Assembly (NCBI GenBank): GCA_937980285.1
Contig: CALJQI010000303.1
Location: 1 to 8,224, forward strand
Direction: 5' to 3'
DNA from: an uncultured Gammaproteobacteria bacterium
GTDB taxonomy: Bacteria; Pseudomonadota; Gammaproteobacteria; GCA-001735895
DNA: 8,224 bases
The notes beneath the pieces are model-generated. The model was not told the origin of the DNA, did not search any database, and saw nothing but the letters and a program-made list of their open reading frames with translations. A program made the translations under genes and the position numbers. This document shows positions 1-6,813 of the stretch, in pieces (positions within the stretch are counted from its first letter, which is position 1; each line of letters starts with the position of its first letter).

Positions 1-1
1 G

Positions 2-316
2 CACCTGAACGAAACGGTCAACTGGCGCATTCCGGCGAAGCTTGCCGAAATGCCGGACGGTAAGTACAAAATCGGCTTGAAAGCCCATCACCTGTCTCCC
101 GCAAACGGCGAAGTCGAAGTTCGCGGCGAAGTTCAGATCGCCGAAATCAGCGGCTCCGAGAGCATTATTCGCGTCAATATCGAAGGTAATCAATGGGTGA
201 GCGAAGCGCATGGCATACACGGTTACGATTTCGGGCAAAAAGCGAGTTTCTTTTTCGATGCCGAGCGCTGTTTTTACTTCGACAGCAAAGAACAGATAAT
301 CGATAGCGGCGGCTGA
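2..316 (+). CDS. glpS: Glycerol ABC transporter ATP-binding subunit GlpS, C-terminal part (5' end outside window)
   Basis: This is the last 104 codons of an ABC ATPase, read in the frame that starts at base 2 and ends with TGA at 314-316. The visible part contains no Walker or signature motifs. It corresponds to the C-terminal TOBE-like regulatory domain that follows the nucleotide-binding domain in importer ATPases of the MalK/UgpC type. The segment IGLKAHHL (visible residues 24-31) is the 'GxRxxHL'-like strand typical of this domain, and ISGSES (49-54) resembles the 'xExxGxE' strand that follows it. The stop is separated by one base from the ATG of a second ATPase (TGA-A-ATG), and two permeases follow. 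This matches the paired-ATPase glpS-glpT arrangement of the glycerol ABC transporter. The role, energising glycerol import as half of an ATPase heterodimer at the inner membrane, is inferred from that context. Confidence in an ABC ATPase C-terminus is high and in the name glpS good. Confidence 0.82.
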   Translation, partial: HLNETVNWRIPAKLAEMPDGKYKIGLKAHHLSPANGEVEVRGEVQIAEISGSESIIRVNIEGNQWVSEAHGIHGYDFGQKASFFFDAERCFYFDSKEQIIDSGG

Positions 317-317
317 A

Positions 318-1394
318 ATGTCTCGAATCGAGTTTAAGGACGTGCGCCATGCCTATCCGCAGCCAGCGGGGCAACCGGTGCAGTACGCTCTAAAGGAAGT
401 CAACCAGGTTTGGGAAAACGGCGGTGCTTATGCCCTGCTCGGACCTTCCGGTTGCGGCAAAACCACCTTGCTGAATGTTATTTCCGGTTTGCTGACCCCG
501 TCCGAGGGTGAGATCCAGTTTAACCACCGAGACGTCACCCGCCTGCCGACCACCGAACGACACATAGCACAGGTTTTCCAGTTTCCCGTGGTTTATGACA
601 CCATGACCGTGTTCGACAACCTGGCGTTTCCGTTACGCAATCGGCGCATGCCCGAAGCCAGGGTCAGGGAAAGGGTAGACGAAATTGCCGAAATGCTGGA
701 TTTATCCGATCGCCTGCATCAGCGGGCATCGGGACTGACCGCCGACGGCAAGCAGAAAATATCTCTCGGCCGCGGCCTGGTACGCGAGGATGTCAACGCG
801 ATTCTGTTCGACGAACCGCTGACGGTAATCGACCCACACCTGAAATGGCAACTGCGCTCGAAACTGAAGGAATTGCACCAGAAAATCGGGGTTACCATGA
901 TCTACGTCACCCATGACCAGATAGAAGCCCTGACCTTTGCCGACCGGGTGGTGGTTATGCACGATGGCAGCGTGGTCCAGGTCGGCACCCCGGTGGAGCT
1001 GTTCAACCGGCCCAGGCACACTTTCGTCGGTTATTTCATCGGTTCTCCCGGGATGAACGTGCTTCCCTGCGGGCTTGAAAACGGCAAGCCTGTTTTTGCG
1101 AATAACCTGCTCTCCTCGGGTTATCCGGCCGATGCCGATTTGAGCGGCAAGCTCGAAATCGGTATTCGGCCGGAATTTGTCAGTTTCTGCGACGACGGCA
1201 TTCCGGTTGCGATCGAAAAGGTCGAGGACCTGGGTCGTTACCAGGTGGTGACGGTTAGCCACGAGAACGAGCAGATCAAAATGCTGATCGGCGAAGACGA
1301 AGCTATACCGTCGGAGAGCCCGATGATTCGCTTCGATCCGGACAATCTTCACCTTTACCACAACGACTGGATAGTGGAGACCGCCGATGCGTAA
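318..1394 (+). CDS. glpT: Glycerol ABC transporter ATP-binding subunit GlpT
   Basis: This 358-residue cytoplasmic ATPase is predicted to pair with GlpS and drive the GlpP/GlpQ permease. Visible motifs are Walker A GPSGCGKTT (42-50), Q-loop Gln88 in AQVFQFP, Walker B AILFDEP (161-167, Glu166 as likely catalytic base) and the switch His199 in YVTHD. Residues from about 247 to 345 form a TOBE-type domain with IGIRPEF (281-287). The signature motif is not LSGGQ but LTADGKQ (140-146), and the D-loop reads TVIDPHLK (169-176). From memory, LTADxKQ is common to this glycerol-transporter subfamily and so helps to identify it, rather than marking decay. The length is normal for MalK-type ATPases. The ATG follows the glpS stop by one base with only a G-rich leader, suggesting translational coupling, and the 3' end overlaps glpP by 8 nt. 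This GlpT is not the unrelated E. coli glycerol-3-phosphate antiporter of the same name. Confidence 0.92.
   Translation: MSRIEFKDVRHAYPQPAGQPVQYALKEVNQVWENGGAYALLGPSGCGKTTLLNVISGLLTPSEGEIQFNHRDVTRLPTTERHIAQVFQFPVVYDTMTVFDNLAFPLRNRRMPEARVRERVDEIAEMLDLSDRLHQRASGLTADGKQKISLGRGLVREDVNAILFDEPLTVIDPHLKWQLRSKLKELHQKIGVTMIYVTHDQIEALTFADRVVVMHDGSVVQVGTPVELFNRPRHTFVGYFIGSPGMNVLPCGLENGKPVFANNLLSSGYPADADLSGKLEIGIRPEFVSFCDDGIPVAIEKVEDLGRYQVVTVSHENEQIKMLIGEDEAIPSESPMIRFDPDNLHLYHNDWIVETADA
1375..1380 (+). promoter_or_regulatory. Ribosome binding site for glpP
   Basis: TGGAGA lies inside the 3' end of glpT, 6 nt before the ATG at 1387. It supports that start even though it lies 8 nt before the end of glpT. 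Confidence 0.6.
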
Positions 1395-2250
1395 ATCCAG
1401 CAACAATAAAGCCTGGTGGCTGGTGGTTCCGGTACTGATACTGGTCGCGTTTAACGCCTTTATTCCACTGATGACGGTGGTCAATTACTCGCTGCAGGAA
1501 ACCTTCGGCAATAACGTGTTTTTCTGGGAAGGCGTCACCTGGTTCGAACAGGTGTTACGCTCCGAGCGCTTCCACGATGCCTTGCTTCGGCAACTGTTGT
1601 TTACCGGCATGATACTCGCGATCGAAGTTCCGCTCGGCATCTCGGTCGCGCTGTCCATGCCGCGCAAAGGGCCATGGGTTTCGGTCTGCCTGGTGCTGAT
1701 GGCACTGCCTCTGTTAATTCCCTGGAATGTGGTGGGCGCGATGTGGAACATATTCGCGCTGCCAGACATTGGGCTGCTCGGGTATTCGCTGAACTCGATG
1801 GGCTTTGACTACAATTTTACGCAGCAGCCGGTGTCCGCGTGGATGACAACCGTGGTCATGGATGTCTGGCACTGGACTTCCCTGATCGTATTGCTGTGCT
1901 ATGCCGGCCTTTGCTCCATCCCCGACGCCTATTACCAGGCGGCGCGAATCGACGGCGCCAGCGCCTGGGCGGTGTTTCGTTACATCCAGTTACCGAAAAT
2001 GAAACGCGTCCTGACAATCGCGATTCTGCTGCGCTTCATGGACAGTTTCATGATCTACACCGAGCCATTCGTGCTTACCGGCGGAGGGCCGGGCAACACC
2101 ACCACGTTCCTGTCGATTGATCTGGTCAAGATCGCGCTCGGCCAGTTCGACCTCGGGCCCGCGGCGGCGATGTCGCTGATTTACTTCCTTGTGGTGCTGC
2201 TGATTTGCTGGGCCTTTTATACCATCATGATGCGTAACGAGGAGCAATGA
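1387..2250 (+). CDS. glpP: Glycerol ABC transporter permease GlpP (MalF/UgpA type)
   Basis: This 287-residue inner-membrane permease has six hydrophobic segments, at roughly residues 11-33, 69-91, 98-120, 152-175, 206-228 and 258-280. The cytoplasmic EAA loop that docks on the ATPase is seen at 182-203, with YYQAARIDGA followed by IQLP; the glycine of the motif is Gly190. TGGGPGNTT (231-239) is the motif typical of the first permease (MalF/UgpA class) of carbohydrate-type (CUT1) importers. The protein should form the channel with GlpQ. The gene overlaps the end of glpT by 8 nt and is followed by glpQ after 4 nt, so it is in the middle of the operon. The length is normal and nothing is broken. 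The family call is secure. The substrate glycerol is inferred from the neighbours glpU, glpD and glpK, not from residues in this protein. Confidence 0.92.
   Translation: MRKSSNNKAWWLVVPVLILVAFNAFIPLMTVVNYSLQETFGNNVFFWEGVTWFEQVLRSERFHDALLRQLLFTGMILAIEVPLGISVALSMPRKGPWVSVCLVLMALPLLIPWNVVGAMWNIFALPDIGLLGYSLNSMGFDYNFTQQPVSAWMTTVVMDVWHWTSLIVLLCYAGLCSIPDAYYQAARIDGASAWAVFRYIQLPKMKRVLTIAILLRFMDSFMIYTEPFVLTGGGPGNTTTFLSIDLVKIALGQFDLGPAAAMSLIYFLVVLLICWAFYTIMMRNEEQ
2239..2244 (+). promoter_or_regulatory. Ribosome binding site for glpQ
   Basis: GAGGAG lies at the very end of glpP, 10 nt before the ATG at 2255. It is a good Shine-Dalgarno match and fixes the glpQ start just past the glpP stop. Confidence 0.65.
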
Positions 2251-2254
2251 CGCC

Positions 2255-3052
2255 ATGAATAAAAAATGGATTCTGCCGACCTTTTACATCCTGTTTCTGA
2301 TGCTGCCAATCTATGGCCTGCTGTCGATGTCATTCAAAACCACCAACGAAATTCTCGGTGGCTTCTCGTTTTTCCCGCAACAATTCACGCTGGATAACTA
2401 CGTCAAGATATTTACCGATCCCACATGGTACAACGGCTACATCAACTCGCTGATCTACGTTGTCATCAATACCGTCATTTCGGTCGCCGTAGCGTTGCCC
2501 GCCGCCTATGCTTTTTCGCGCTACCGGTTTCTCGGTGACAAACACCTGTTCTTCTGGCTGTTGACCAATCGCATGGCACCGCCGGCGGTGTTCGCATTGC
2601 CTTTCTTCCAGCTTTATTCCGCAATCGAGTTGTTCGATACCCATATCGCAGTGGCGCTAGCGCACTGCCTGTTCAATATCCCGCTTGCGGTATGGATTCT
2701 AGAGGGTTTCATGTCGGGCATTCCCAAGGAACTCGACGAAACCGCCTATCTCGACGGTTACTCTTTCTGGCGCTTTTTCGTGCGGATTTTTATTCCCACT
2801 ATCGCCGCCGGTATCGGTGTCGCCGCGTTTTTCTGCTTCATGTACTCCTGGGTTGAACTGCTGCTCGCCAAAACCCTGACCTCGGTAAACGCCAAGCCGA
2901 TTGCGGCAACCATGACGCGCACCGCGAGCACCTCGGGTTACGAGCTCGGCCTGCTGGCTGCTGCGGGTTCACTGACCATCGTGCCAGGCGCGATCGTGAT
3001 TTATTTCGTGCGCAACTATATCGCCAAGGGATTCGCCCTGGGGCGGGTCTGA
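2255..3052 (+). CDS. glpQ: Glycerol ABC transporter permease GlpQ (MalG/UgpE type)
   Basis: This is the second permease, 265 residues, of the MalG/UgpE class. The N-terminus has a helix at about 5-24 followed by SFKTTNEI, the usual 'SFK' turn after the first helix in this class. Further hydrophobic segments lie near 63-87, 97-121, 129-150, 184-204 and 236-253. The EAA loop is at 159-181 (ELDETAYLDGYS, then IFIP), with Gly168 in the conserved glycine position. The C-terminus, IAKGFALGRV, matches the amphipathic tail that in MalG inserts into the ATPase dimer. It should pair with GlpP to form the glycerol channel in the inner membrane. It begins 4 nt after the glpP stop and is followed by glpU after 17 nt. 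The name should not be confused with the periplasmic phosphodiesterase GlpQ of E. coli. Family confidence is very high, substrate confidence high from context. Confidence 0.92.
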   Translation: MNKKWILPTFYILFLMLPIYGLLSMSFKTTNEILGGFSFFPQQFTLDNYVKIFTDPTWYNGYINSLIYVVINTVISVAVALPAAYAFSRYRFLGDKHLFFWLLTNRMAPPAVFALPFFQLYSAIELFDTHIAVALAHCLFNIPLAVWILEGFMSGIPKELDETAYLDGYSFWRFFVRIFIPTIAAGIGVAAFFCFMYSWVELLLAKTLTSVNAKPIAATMTRTASTSGYELGLLAAAGSLTIVPGAIVIYFVRNYIAKGFALGRV

Positions 3053-3055
3053 GTC

Positions 3056-3063
3056 GAGGGAGG
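3056..3063 (+). promoter_or_regulatory. Ribosome binding site deciding the glpU start
   Basis: GAGGGAGG is the strongest Shine-Dalgarno sequence in the window. It sits 6 nt before ATG 3070. The alternative in-frame TTG 3064 directly abuts it and GTG 3067 lies only 3 nt away, so ATG is chosen. Confidence 0.7.
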
Positions 3064-3069
3064 TTGGTG

Positions 3070-3351
3070 ATGGACTTATCCTGGATGGCGTGGACCTGGC
3101 CGACGGCGGCTTTTTTTATCGTAATCATATCTTCCATTATCGCCATGGGGGTGTGGGAAAAATTCAGCCCGGGAGGCAATCCTCGACGCGGCGTGTTCGG
3201 CATCGATACAACGCGAGGCGACCGGCTGTTCATTTCATGGCTCGGCACAGGCTTTATTCATCTTGGATGGCTGGCCTTCGTCGGTACGCCGCTGTGGGGC
3301 GCCCTGGCTCTGGCTGTAGGCTGGTTTATATTTGTTTTCAGGAAAGTCTGA
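3070..3351 (+). CDS. glpU: Small inner-membrane protein GlpU (DUF2160)
   Basis: This 93-residue hydrophobic protein has three likely membrane segments, near residues 10-28, 53-72 and 74-91. Between the first two lies a conserved hydrophilic loop with PGGNPRRGVFGI (34-45) and TTRGDRLF (47-54), which I recognise as the hallmark of the DUF2160 family. Members are found almost only between the permeases and the binding protein of glycerol ABC transporters, where the gene is called glpU. Its molecular role is unknown; an accessory transporter subunit or assembly factor is possible. The ATG at 3070 is preferred over TTG 3064 and GTG 3067 because of the spacing to the strong ribosome binding site. 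The gene sits 17 nt after glpQ and 43 nt before glpD. Its presence is the best single indication that the neighbouring transporter handles glycerol rather than a sugar. Confidence 0.9.
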   Translation: MDLSWMAWTWPTAAFFIVIISSIIAMGVWEKFSPGGNPRRGVFGIDTTRGDRLFISWLGTGFIHLGWLAFVGTPLWGALALAVGWFIFVFRKV

Positions 3352-3394
3352 CTGGATACGAACAGGAGTTTCGAGGCATCAGGCAAGCACGGGA

Positions 3395-5014
3395 ATGGAA
3401 CTGCGGAACGATAATATTAACCGACTCGGTAACGAAGAGTTTGACGTCCTGGTCATCGGTGGCGGTATCAACGGCTCGGTGTCGGCAGCCGCGTTGGCGG
3501 CGCGCGGGTTAAAGGTCGCGCTGATCGACGCGCGCGATTTTGCCGGCTTCACCAGCCAGCACTCGTCCAACCTGGTCTGGGGCGGAATCAAGTACATGGA
3601 AGGTTACGAGTTCGGCCTGGTCGCGGGGCTGTGCAAGTCACGCAACGAGTTGCTCGACAGCTTCCCGTCGACGGTCAAGGAAATCCGTTTCCTGATGACC
3701 ATCAATCGCCAGTTTCGTTTTCACCCGCTGGTCATTCTGGCCAGTACCTGGCTTTACTGGCTGCTCGGTCGCGGCAAGACGCGGATTCCGCACCTGTTGT
3801 CGCTGAGGCAGATCAAGCATCTGGAACCCCTCGTCAATACCTATGTCAGTACCGCGGGCGTCGAGTACTCCGACGCTTTCCTGCACGATAACGACGCCCG
3901 CTTCGTTTTCAATTTCGTTCGCAGCGCGATGGACAAGGGTTGCGTGGCCGCGAACTACGTCGCCTCGCGTGGCGCCGCCAGGGATGCGGACGGTCGCTGG
4001 GTTACACAGGCCGAAGACCAGGTCAGCGGCGATCGCTTCGACATCCGCGCAAAAGTGCTGGTCAACGCCTCGGGGGCATTCGTCGATCAGCATAACGAAC
4101 TCACCGGCATCCGCACCGAGCACCACCACTTGTTATCGAAAGGCATTCACCTGCTGGTGCCGCGAATTTCCCAGAGCCATCGCGTGCTGGCTTTCTTCGC
4201 CGACGACGAGCGCCTGTTTTTCGCGATCCCGATGGCCAACCGCACCTGCATCGGCACTACCGATACCCGCGTCGAGACGCCATTTGTCGACGTCACCGAC
4301 GAAGATCGCGAATTCGTGCTGAGTAACATCAATGCGCGCCTCGACCTGGCGAAGCCTTTAACCGGCGACGACATCATTGCCGAGCGCTGCGGGGTACGCC
4401 CGTTGGCGACCCGCAAAACGGGAGATTCGGTCGATGTGCAGCAGTTGTCACGCAAGCACGTCATCGAAATGGACGCCGATCAAAACCACATCAGCATTTT
4501 CGGCGGCAAGTTGACCGACTGCATCAACGTCGGCGACGAAATCAGCGACTGCGTATCCCGGCTGGGGCTGAAGCTGTCGGCGACCACAGGCAAGTGGTAC
4601 GGGGAGCCGGGGCGACGCGAACGCGCGGCTTATTTCAGGCGCGCGGCCGATCTCGGGCTCGACGATATCGTCGCCGGCGACACCGACGAAGCCCTGAGCG
4701 TTCGCCTGTGGCGGCGCTACGGCGCCAACGCCAACTCGATGCTCGCCGCGATCGAGAAAGATCCCACGCTGTCCGAACCGCTGATCGACAATACAGGCAT
4801 TCGGCGCTGTGAAATCGATTATCTCGCCAAAAACGAAATGATTGTTAAACTGGAAGACTATCTCAGGCGACGCTCGAAGATCGAGCTGCTGGTGCCGCGG
4901 CCGATGCTGCGACAATCGGCCGGCCTGTTCGAAGCCTGCGAAAAACTGTTTGGCAACGACGGCAAGAAACGCTTCGACGAGTATTTCGATCAAAGCGATT
5001 CTGACCCGGAATAA
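3395..5014 (+). CDS. glpD: FAD-dependent glycerol-3-phosphate dehydrogenase GlpD
   Basis: This 539-residue flavoprotein should oxidise sn-glycerol-3-phosphate to dihydroxyacetone phosphate at the inner membrane and pass electrons to quinone. The N-terminal Rossmann fold shows VIGGGING (20-27) and the end of its second strand at ALIDARDF (42-49). Family landmarks follow: TSQHSSN and GGIKYMEG around 53-70, LVNASGAFVDQ (222-232), KGIHLLVPR (249-257), FAIP (276-279), GTTDTR (287-292), GVRPL (333-337) and FGGKLTD (369-375). A DAO-type C-terminal helical domain runs from about 395 to the end. Compared with E. coli GlpD, several positions differ: SSNLVWGGIKY replaces SSKLIHGGLRY, and GGKLTDCIN replaces GGKLTTYRK. 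It is also longer than the usual ~500 residues. The ATG at 3395 has only a weak leader (AGG 11 nt upstream). The in-frame TTG at 3332 would overlap glpU by 20 nt and has no ribosome binding site, so I reject it. It lies where glpV is usually found, 24 nt before glpK. Confidence 0.88.
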   Translation: MELRNDNINRLGNEEFDVLVIGGGINGSVSAAALAARGLKVALIDARDFAGFTSQHSSNLVWGGIKYMEGYEFGLVAGLCKSRNELLDSFPSTVKEIRFLMTINRQFRFHPLVILASTWLYWLLGRGKTRIPHLLSLRQIKHLEPLVNTYVSTAGVEYSDAFLHDNDARFVFNFVRSAMDKGCVAANYVASRGAARDADGRWVTQAEDQVSGDRFDIRAKVLVNASGAFVDQHNELTGIRTEHHHLLSKGIHLLVPRISQSHRVLAFFADDERLFFAIPMANRTCIGTTDTRVETPFVDVTDEDREFVLSNINARLDLAKPLTGDDIIAERCGVRPLATRKTGDSVDVQQLSRKHVIEMDADQNHISIFGGKLTDCINVGDEISDCVSRLGLKLSATTGKWYGEPGRRERAAYFRRAADLGLDDIVAGDTDEALSVRLWRRYGANANSMLAAIEKDPTLSEPLIDNTGIRRCEIDYLAKNEMIVKLEDYLRRRSKIELLVPRPMLRQSAGLFEACEKLFGNDGKKRFDEYFDQSDSDPE

Positions 5015-5027
5015 TAACTGGATGATT

Positions 5028-5032
5028 GGGGG
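5028..5032 (+). promoter_or_regulatory. Ribosome binding site for glpK
   Basis: A run of five G (GGGGG) lies 6 nt before the ATG at 5039, in the 24-nt gap after glpD. It is a G-rich but imperfect Shine-Dalgarno sequence. Confidence 0.45.
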
Positions 5033-5038
5033 CAATTC

Positions 5039-6526
5039 ATGACGACTCGGTATATTCTCAGCATCGACCAGGGCACCACCAGCTCGCGCGCCATGCTGTT
5101 CGATGAAAATGGTCGCGCCGCCTTCACCGCGCAACGGGAGTTCAGCCAGCACTTTCCGCGGGACGGCTGGGTCGAGCACAACGCCGAGGAAATCTGGACC
5201 ACGACCCTGACCGTGGTGCGCGAGGCGATCGACAGGGCCAAAGCCGACGGCCGCGATATTGCCGCCATCGGCATCACCAACCAGCGCGAAACCACCGTGG
5301 TCTGGGATCGCGCCAGCGGCGAGCCGATTTACCACGCCATCGTCTGGCAGGATCGCCGCACCGCCGAATACTGCGAATCCCTGCGCGACCAGGGACTAGA
5401 GGCTATGGTCAGCGCCAAAACCGGCCTCCTGCTCGATCCCTATTTCTCGGGTACCAAGGTCAACTGGATACTGGACAATGTCGATGGCGCCAGGGAGCGC
5501 GCGCAAAACGGCGAGCTCGCCTTCGGCACCATCGATTGCTTCCTGATCTGGCGCCTGACCGGCGGCAAGCAGCACGCCACCGACGCCACCAACGCCTCGC
5601 GCACGCTGATGTTCAACATTCACCAGCAGCAATGGGACCCAGAACTGCTCGACATGCTGTCGATCCCGCCATCGCTGCTGCCCGAGGTGCGCGACTGTGC
5701 CGCCGACTACGGCAGTACCAGCAAGGCGCTGCTGGACGCCGAGATTCCGATTGCCGGGGTAGCCGGCGACCAGCAGGCGGCGCTGATCGGCCAGGCCTGT
5801 TTCGAGCCCGGCATGATCAAGAGCACCTACGGCACCGGCTGCTTCATGGTGTTGAACACCGGCGAACAGGCGCTGACATCGAACAACAAATTGCTGACCA
5901 CGGTCGGCTACCGCCTGAACGGCAAGACGACTTACGCGCTCGAGGGTTCGATATTCGTCGCCGGCGCGGCGGTGCAGTGGCTGCGCGACGGTATCGGCAT
6001 CATCGATTCGGCGCATGAAACCGAGGCCCTGGCGGAGTCGCTGGAATCGAACAAAGGCGTTTACCTGGTGCCGGCCTTCACCGGGCTTGGCGCGCCGCAC
6101 TGGGACCCCGACGCGCGTGGCGCCATCTTCGGCATTACGCGCGACACCGGCGTCGCCGAACTGGTGCGCGCCACGCTCGAATCGGTATGCTTTCAAACCT
6201 TCGACCTGCTCGAAGCCAAGCGCCGCGACGGTCTCGAGCCGACCCGGTTGCGCGTCGACGGCGGCATGGTGCAGAACAACTGGCTGTGCGGCTTTCTCGC
6301 CGACCTGCTCGATATCGTCGTCGAGCGGCCGGTCGAAACCGAAACCACCGCGCTCGGCGCCGCTTATCTGGCCGGACTGCAAGTCGGCCTGTTCGCCTCG
6401 CTCGAAGATATCGCCGAGCGCTGGCAGGCCGAGCGCGAGTTCGATCCGGGAATGGATTCGAGCCAGCGCAATCTGTTGCTGGCCGACTGGCACGAGGCCG
6501 TGATCAAGGTAAAAACCGGCGGCTAA
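5039..6526 (+). CDS. glpK: Glycerol kinase GlpK
   Basis: This 495-residue cytoplasmic FGGY-family kinase uses ATP to convert glycerol to sn-glycerol-3-phosphate, trapping the imported substrate. The N-terminal phosphate-binding loop is SIDQGTTSSR (8-17). Glycerol-site residues are visible as Arg83-Glu84 in TNQRETT, Trp103 in IVWQDRR, Tyr135 and the catalytic base Asp244 in GVAGDQQAA. The second domain carries STYGTGCFM (262-270), GLGAPHWDP (349-357) and DGGMVQNNW (407-415), with TTALGAAYLAG (436-446) near the end. The length is normal for the family. Two regulatory sites of the E. coli enzyme are changed. The fructose-1,6-bisphosphate loop (GKGGTR) reads LLDAE before IPIAG, so the binding arginine is a glutamate. 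The IIA-Glc contact segment PGIETTERN reads PGMDSSQRN, so the zinc-binding Glu478 is a Gln. It is the last gene of the operon and the most G+C-rich part of the window. Confidence 0.97.
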   Translation: MTTRYILSIDQGTTSSRAMLFDENGRAAFTAQREFSQHFPRDGWVEHNAEEIWTTTLTVVREAIDRAKADGRDIAAIGITNQRETTVVWDRASGEPIYHAIVWQDRRTAEYCESLRDQGLEAMVSAKTGLLLDPYFSGTKVNWILDNVDGARERAQNGELAFGTIDCFLIWRLTGGKQHATDATNASRTLMFNIHQQQWDPELLDMLSIPPSLLPEVRDCAADYGSTSKALLDAEIPIAGVAGDQQAALIGQACFEPGMIKSTYGTGCFMVLNTGEQALTSNNKLLTTVGYRLNGKTTYALEGSIFVAGAAVQWLRDGIGIIDSAHETEALAESLESNKGVYLVPAFTGLGAPHWDPDARGAIFGITRDTGVAELVRATLESVCFQTFDLLEAKRRDGLEPTRLRVDGGMVQNNWLCGFLADLLDIVVERPVETETTALGAAYLAGLQVGLFASLEDIAERWQAEREFDPGMDSSQRNLLLADWHEAVIKVKTGG

Positions 6527-6813
6527 AGCCGATTCGAGCCGCAACAACCATGCCAGCGTCCACTGAGACACAGCAGGACCCGCCAATCCCTCCCGATAGA
6601 AGTCTGTTTCACCAACGACGCTGCTGACTTCTTTTACAAAGAATCCTGTCACCAATGGCAAGCGGGATTTCAGCGCCTTCATCAGTGGTCCGATTCGATT
6701 TGTATCCTATACTCAGGCACAGGCATTTCTGATCAGATAACCCGAACGATCGACATGATTTTTCTCGCGCATGAATCAGTGCCGACGATTACGACCAGGA
6801 AATCACATCGAGT
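6527..6813 (+). other. Intergenic region between glpK and the kinase gene
   Basis: This 287-nt gap is less G+C-rich than the genes before it. I see no stable G+C hairpin followed by a T-run. There is only a 4-5 bp palindrome at the glpK stop (CGGCTAAAGCCG, 6520-6531) and an A/T hairpin with TTCTTT at 6629-6634 and AAAGAA at 6638-6643. No credible gene with a ribosome binding site lies inside it. The break between the tightly packed operon and the kinase gene suggests the kinase has its own promoter here. Two short reading frames start at 6755 and 6771 and run into the kinase gene. Confidence 0.5.
6708..6713 (+). promoter_or_regulatory. Weak candidate -10 element for the kinase gene
   Basis: TATACT is a five-of-six match to TATAAT, about 100 nt before the kinase start in the locally A/T-rich part of the gap. 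No recognisable -35 box is present at 16-18 nt spacing (GTGGTC at 17 nt). It is listed only because it is the best candidate seen. Confidence 0.2.

Noticed and set aside
702..1484. A 260-codon open frame on the - strand over glpT
   Set aside because: It is antisense to the ATPase whose motifs are clear, and it has no recognisable domain.
3332..3394. TTG 3332 as an earlier start for glpD, adding 21 residues
   Set aside because: It overlaps the end of glpU by 20 nt, has no ribosome binding site, and the added residues do not resemble a GlpD N-terminus.
4448..5335. A 295-codon open frame on the - strand spanning the end of glpD and the start of glpK
   Set aside because: It crosses two well-supported + strand genes and its translation shows no motif; a mirror of their codon bias.
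6511..6531. Terminator at the end of glpK (palindrome CGGCTAAAGCCG)
   Set aside because: The stem is only 4-5 bp with no following T-run, and it includes the stop codon; too weak for an intrinsic terminator.
6187..6627. A + strand frame running from within glpK into the intergenic gap
   Set aside because: The larger part overlaps glpK out of frame with an arginine-rich, low-complexity translation. The 25 codons from ATG 6550 have no ribosome binding site.
5396..6682. A 428-codon open frame on the - strand across glpK
   Set aside because: It is antisense to a certain glycerol kinase gene. Such long antisense frames arise from G/C-rich third codon positions. Its translation shows no recognisable domain.
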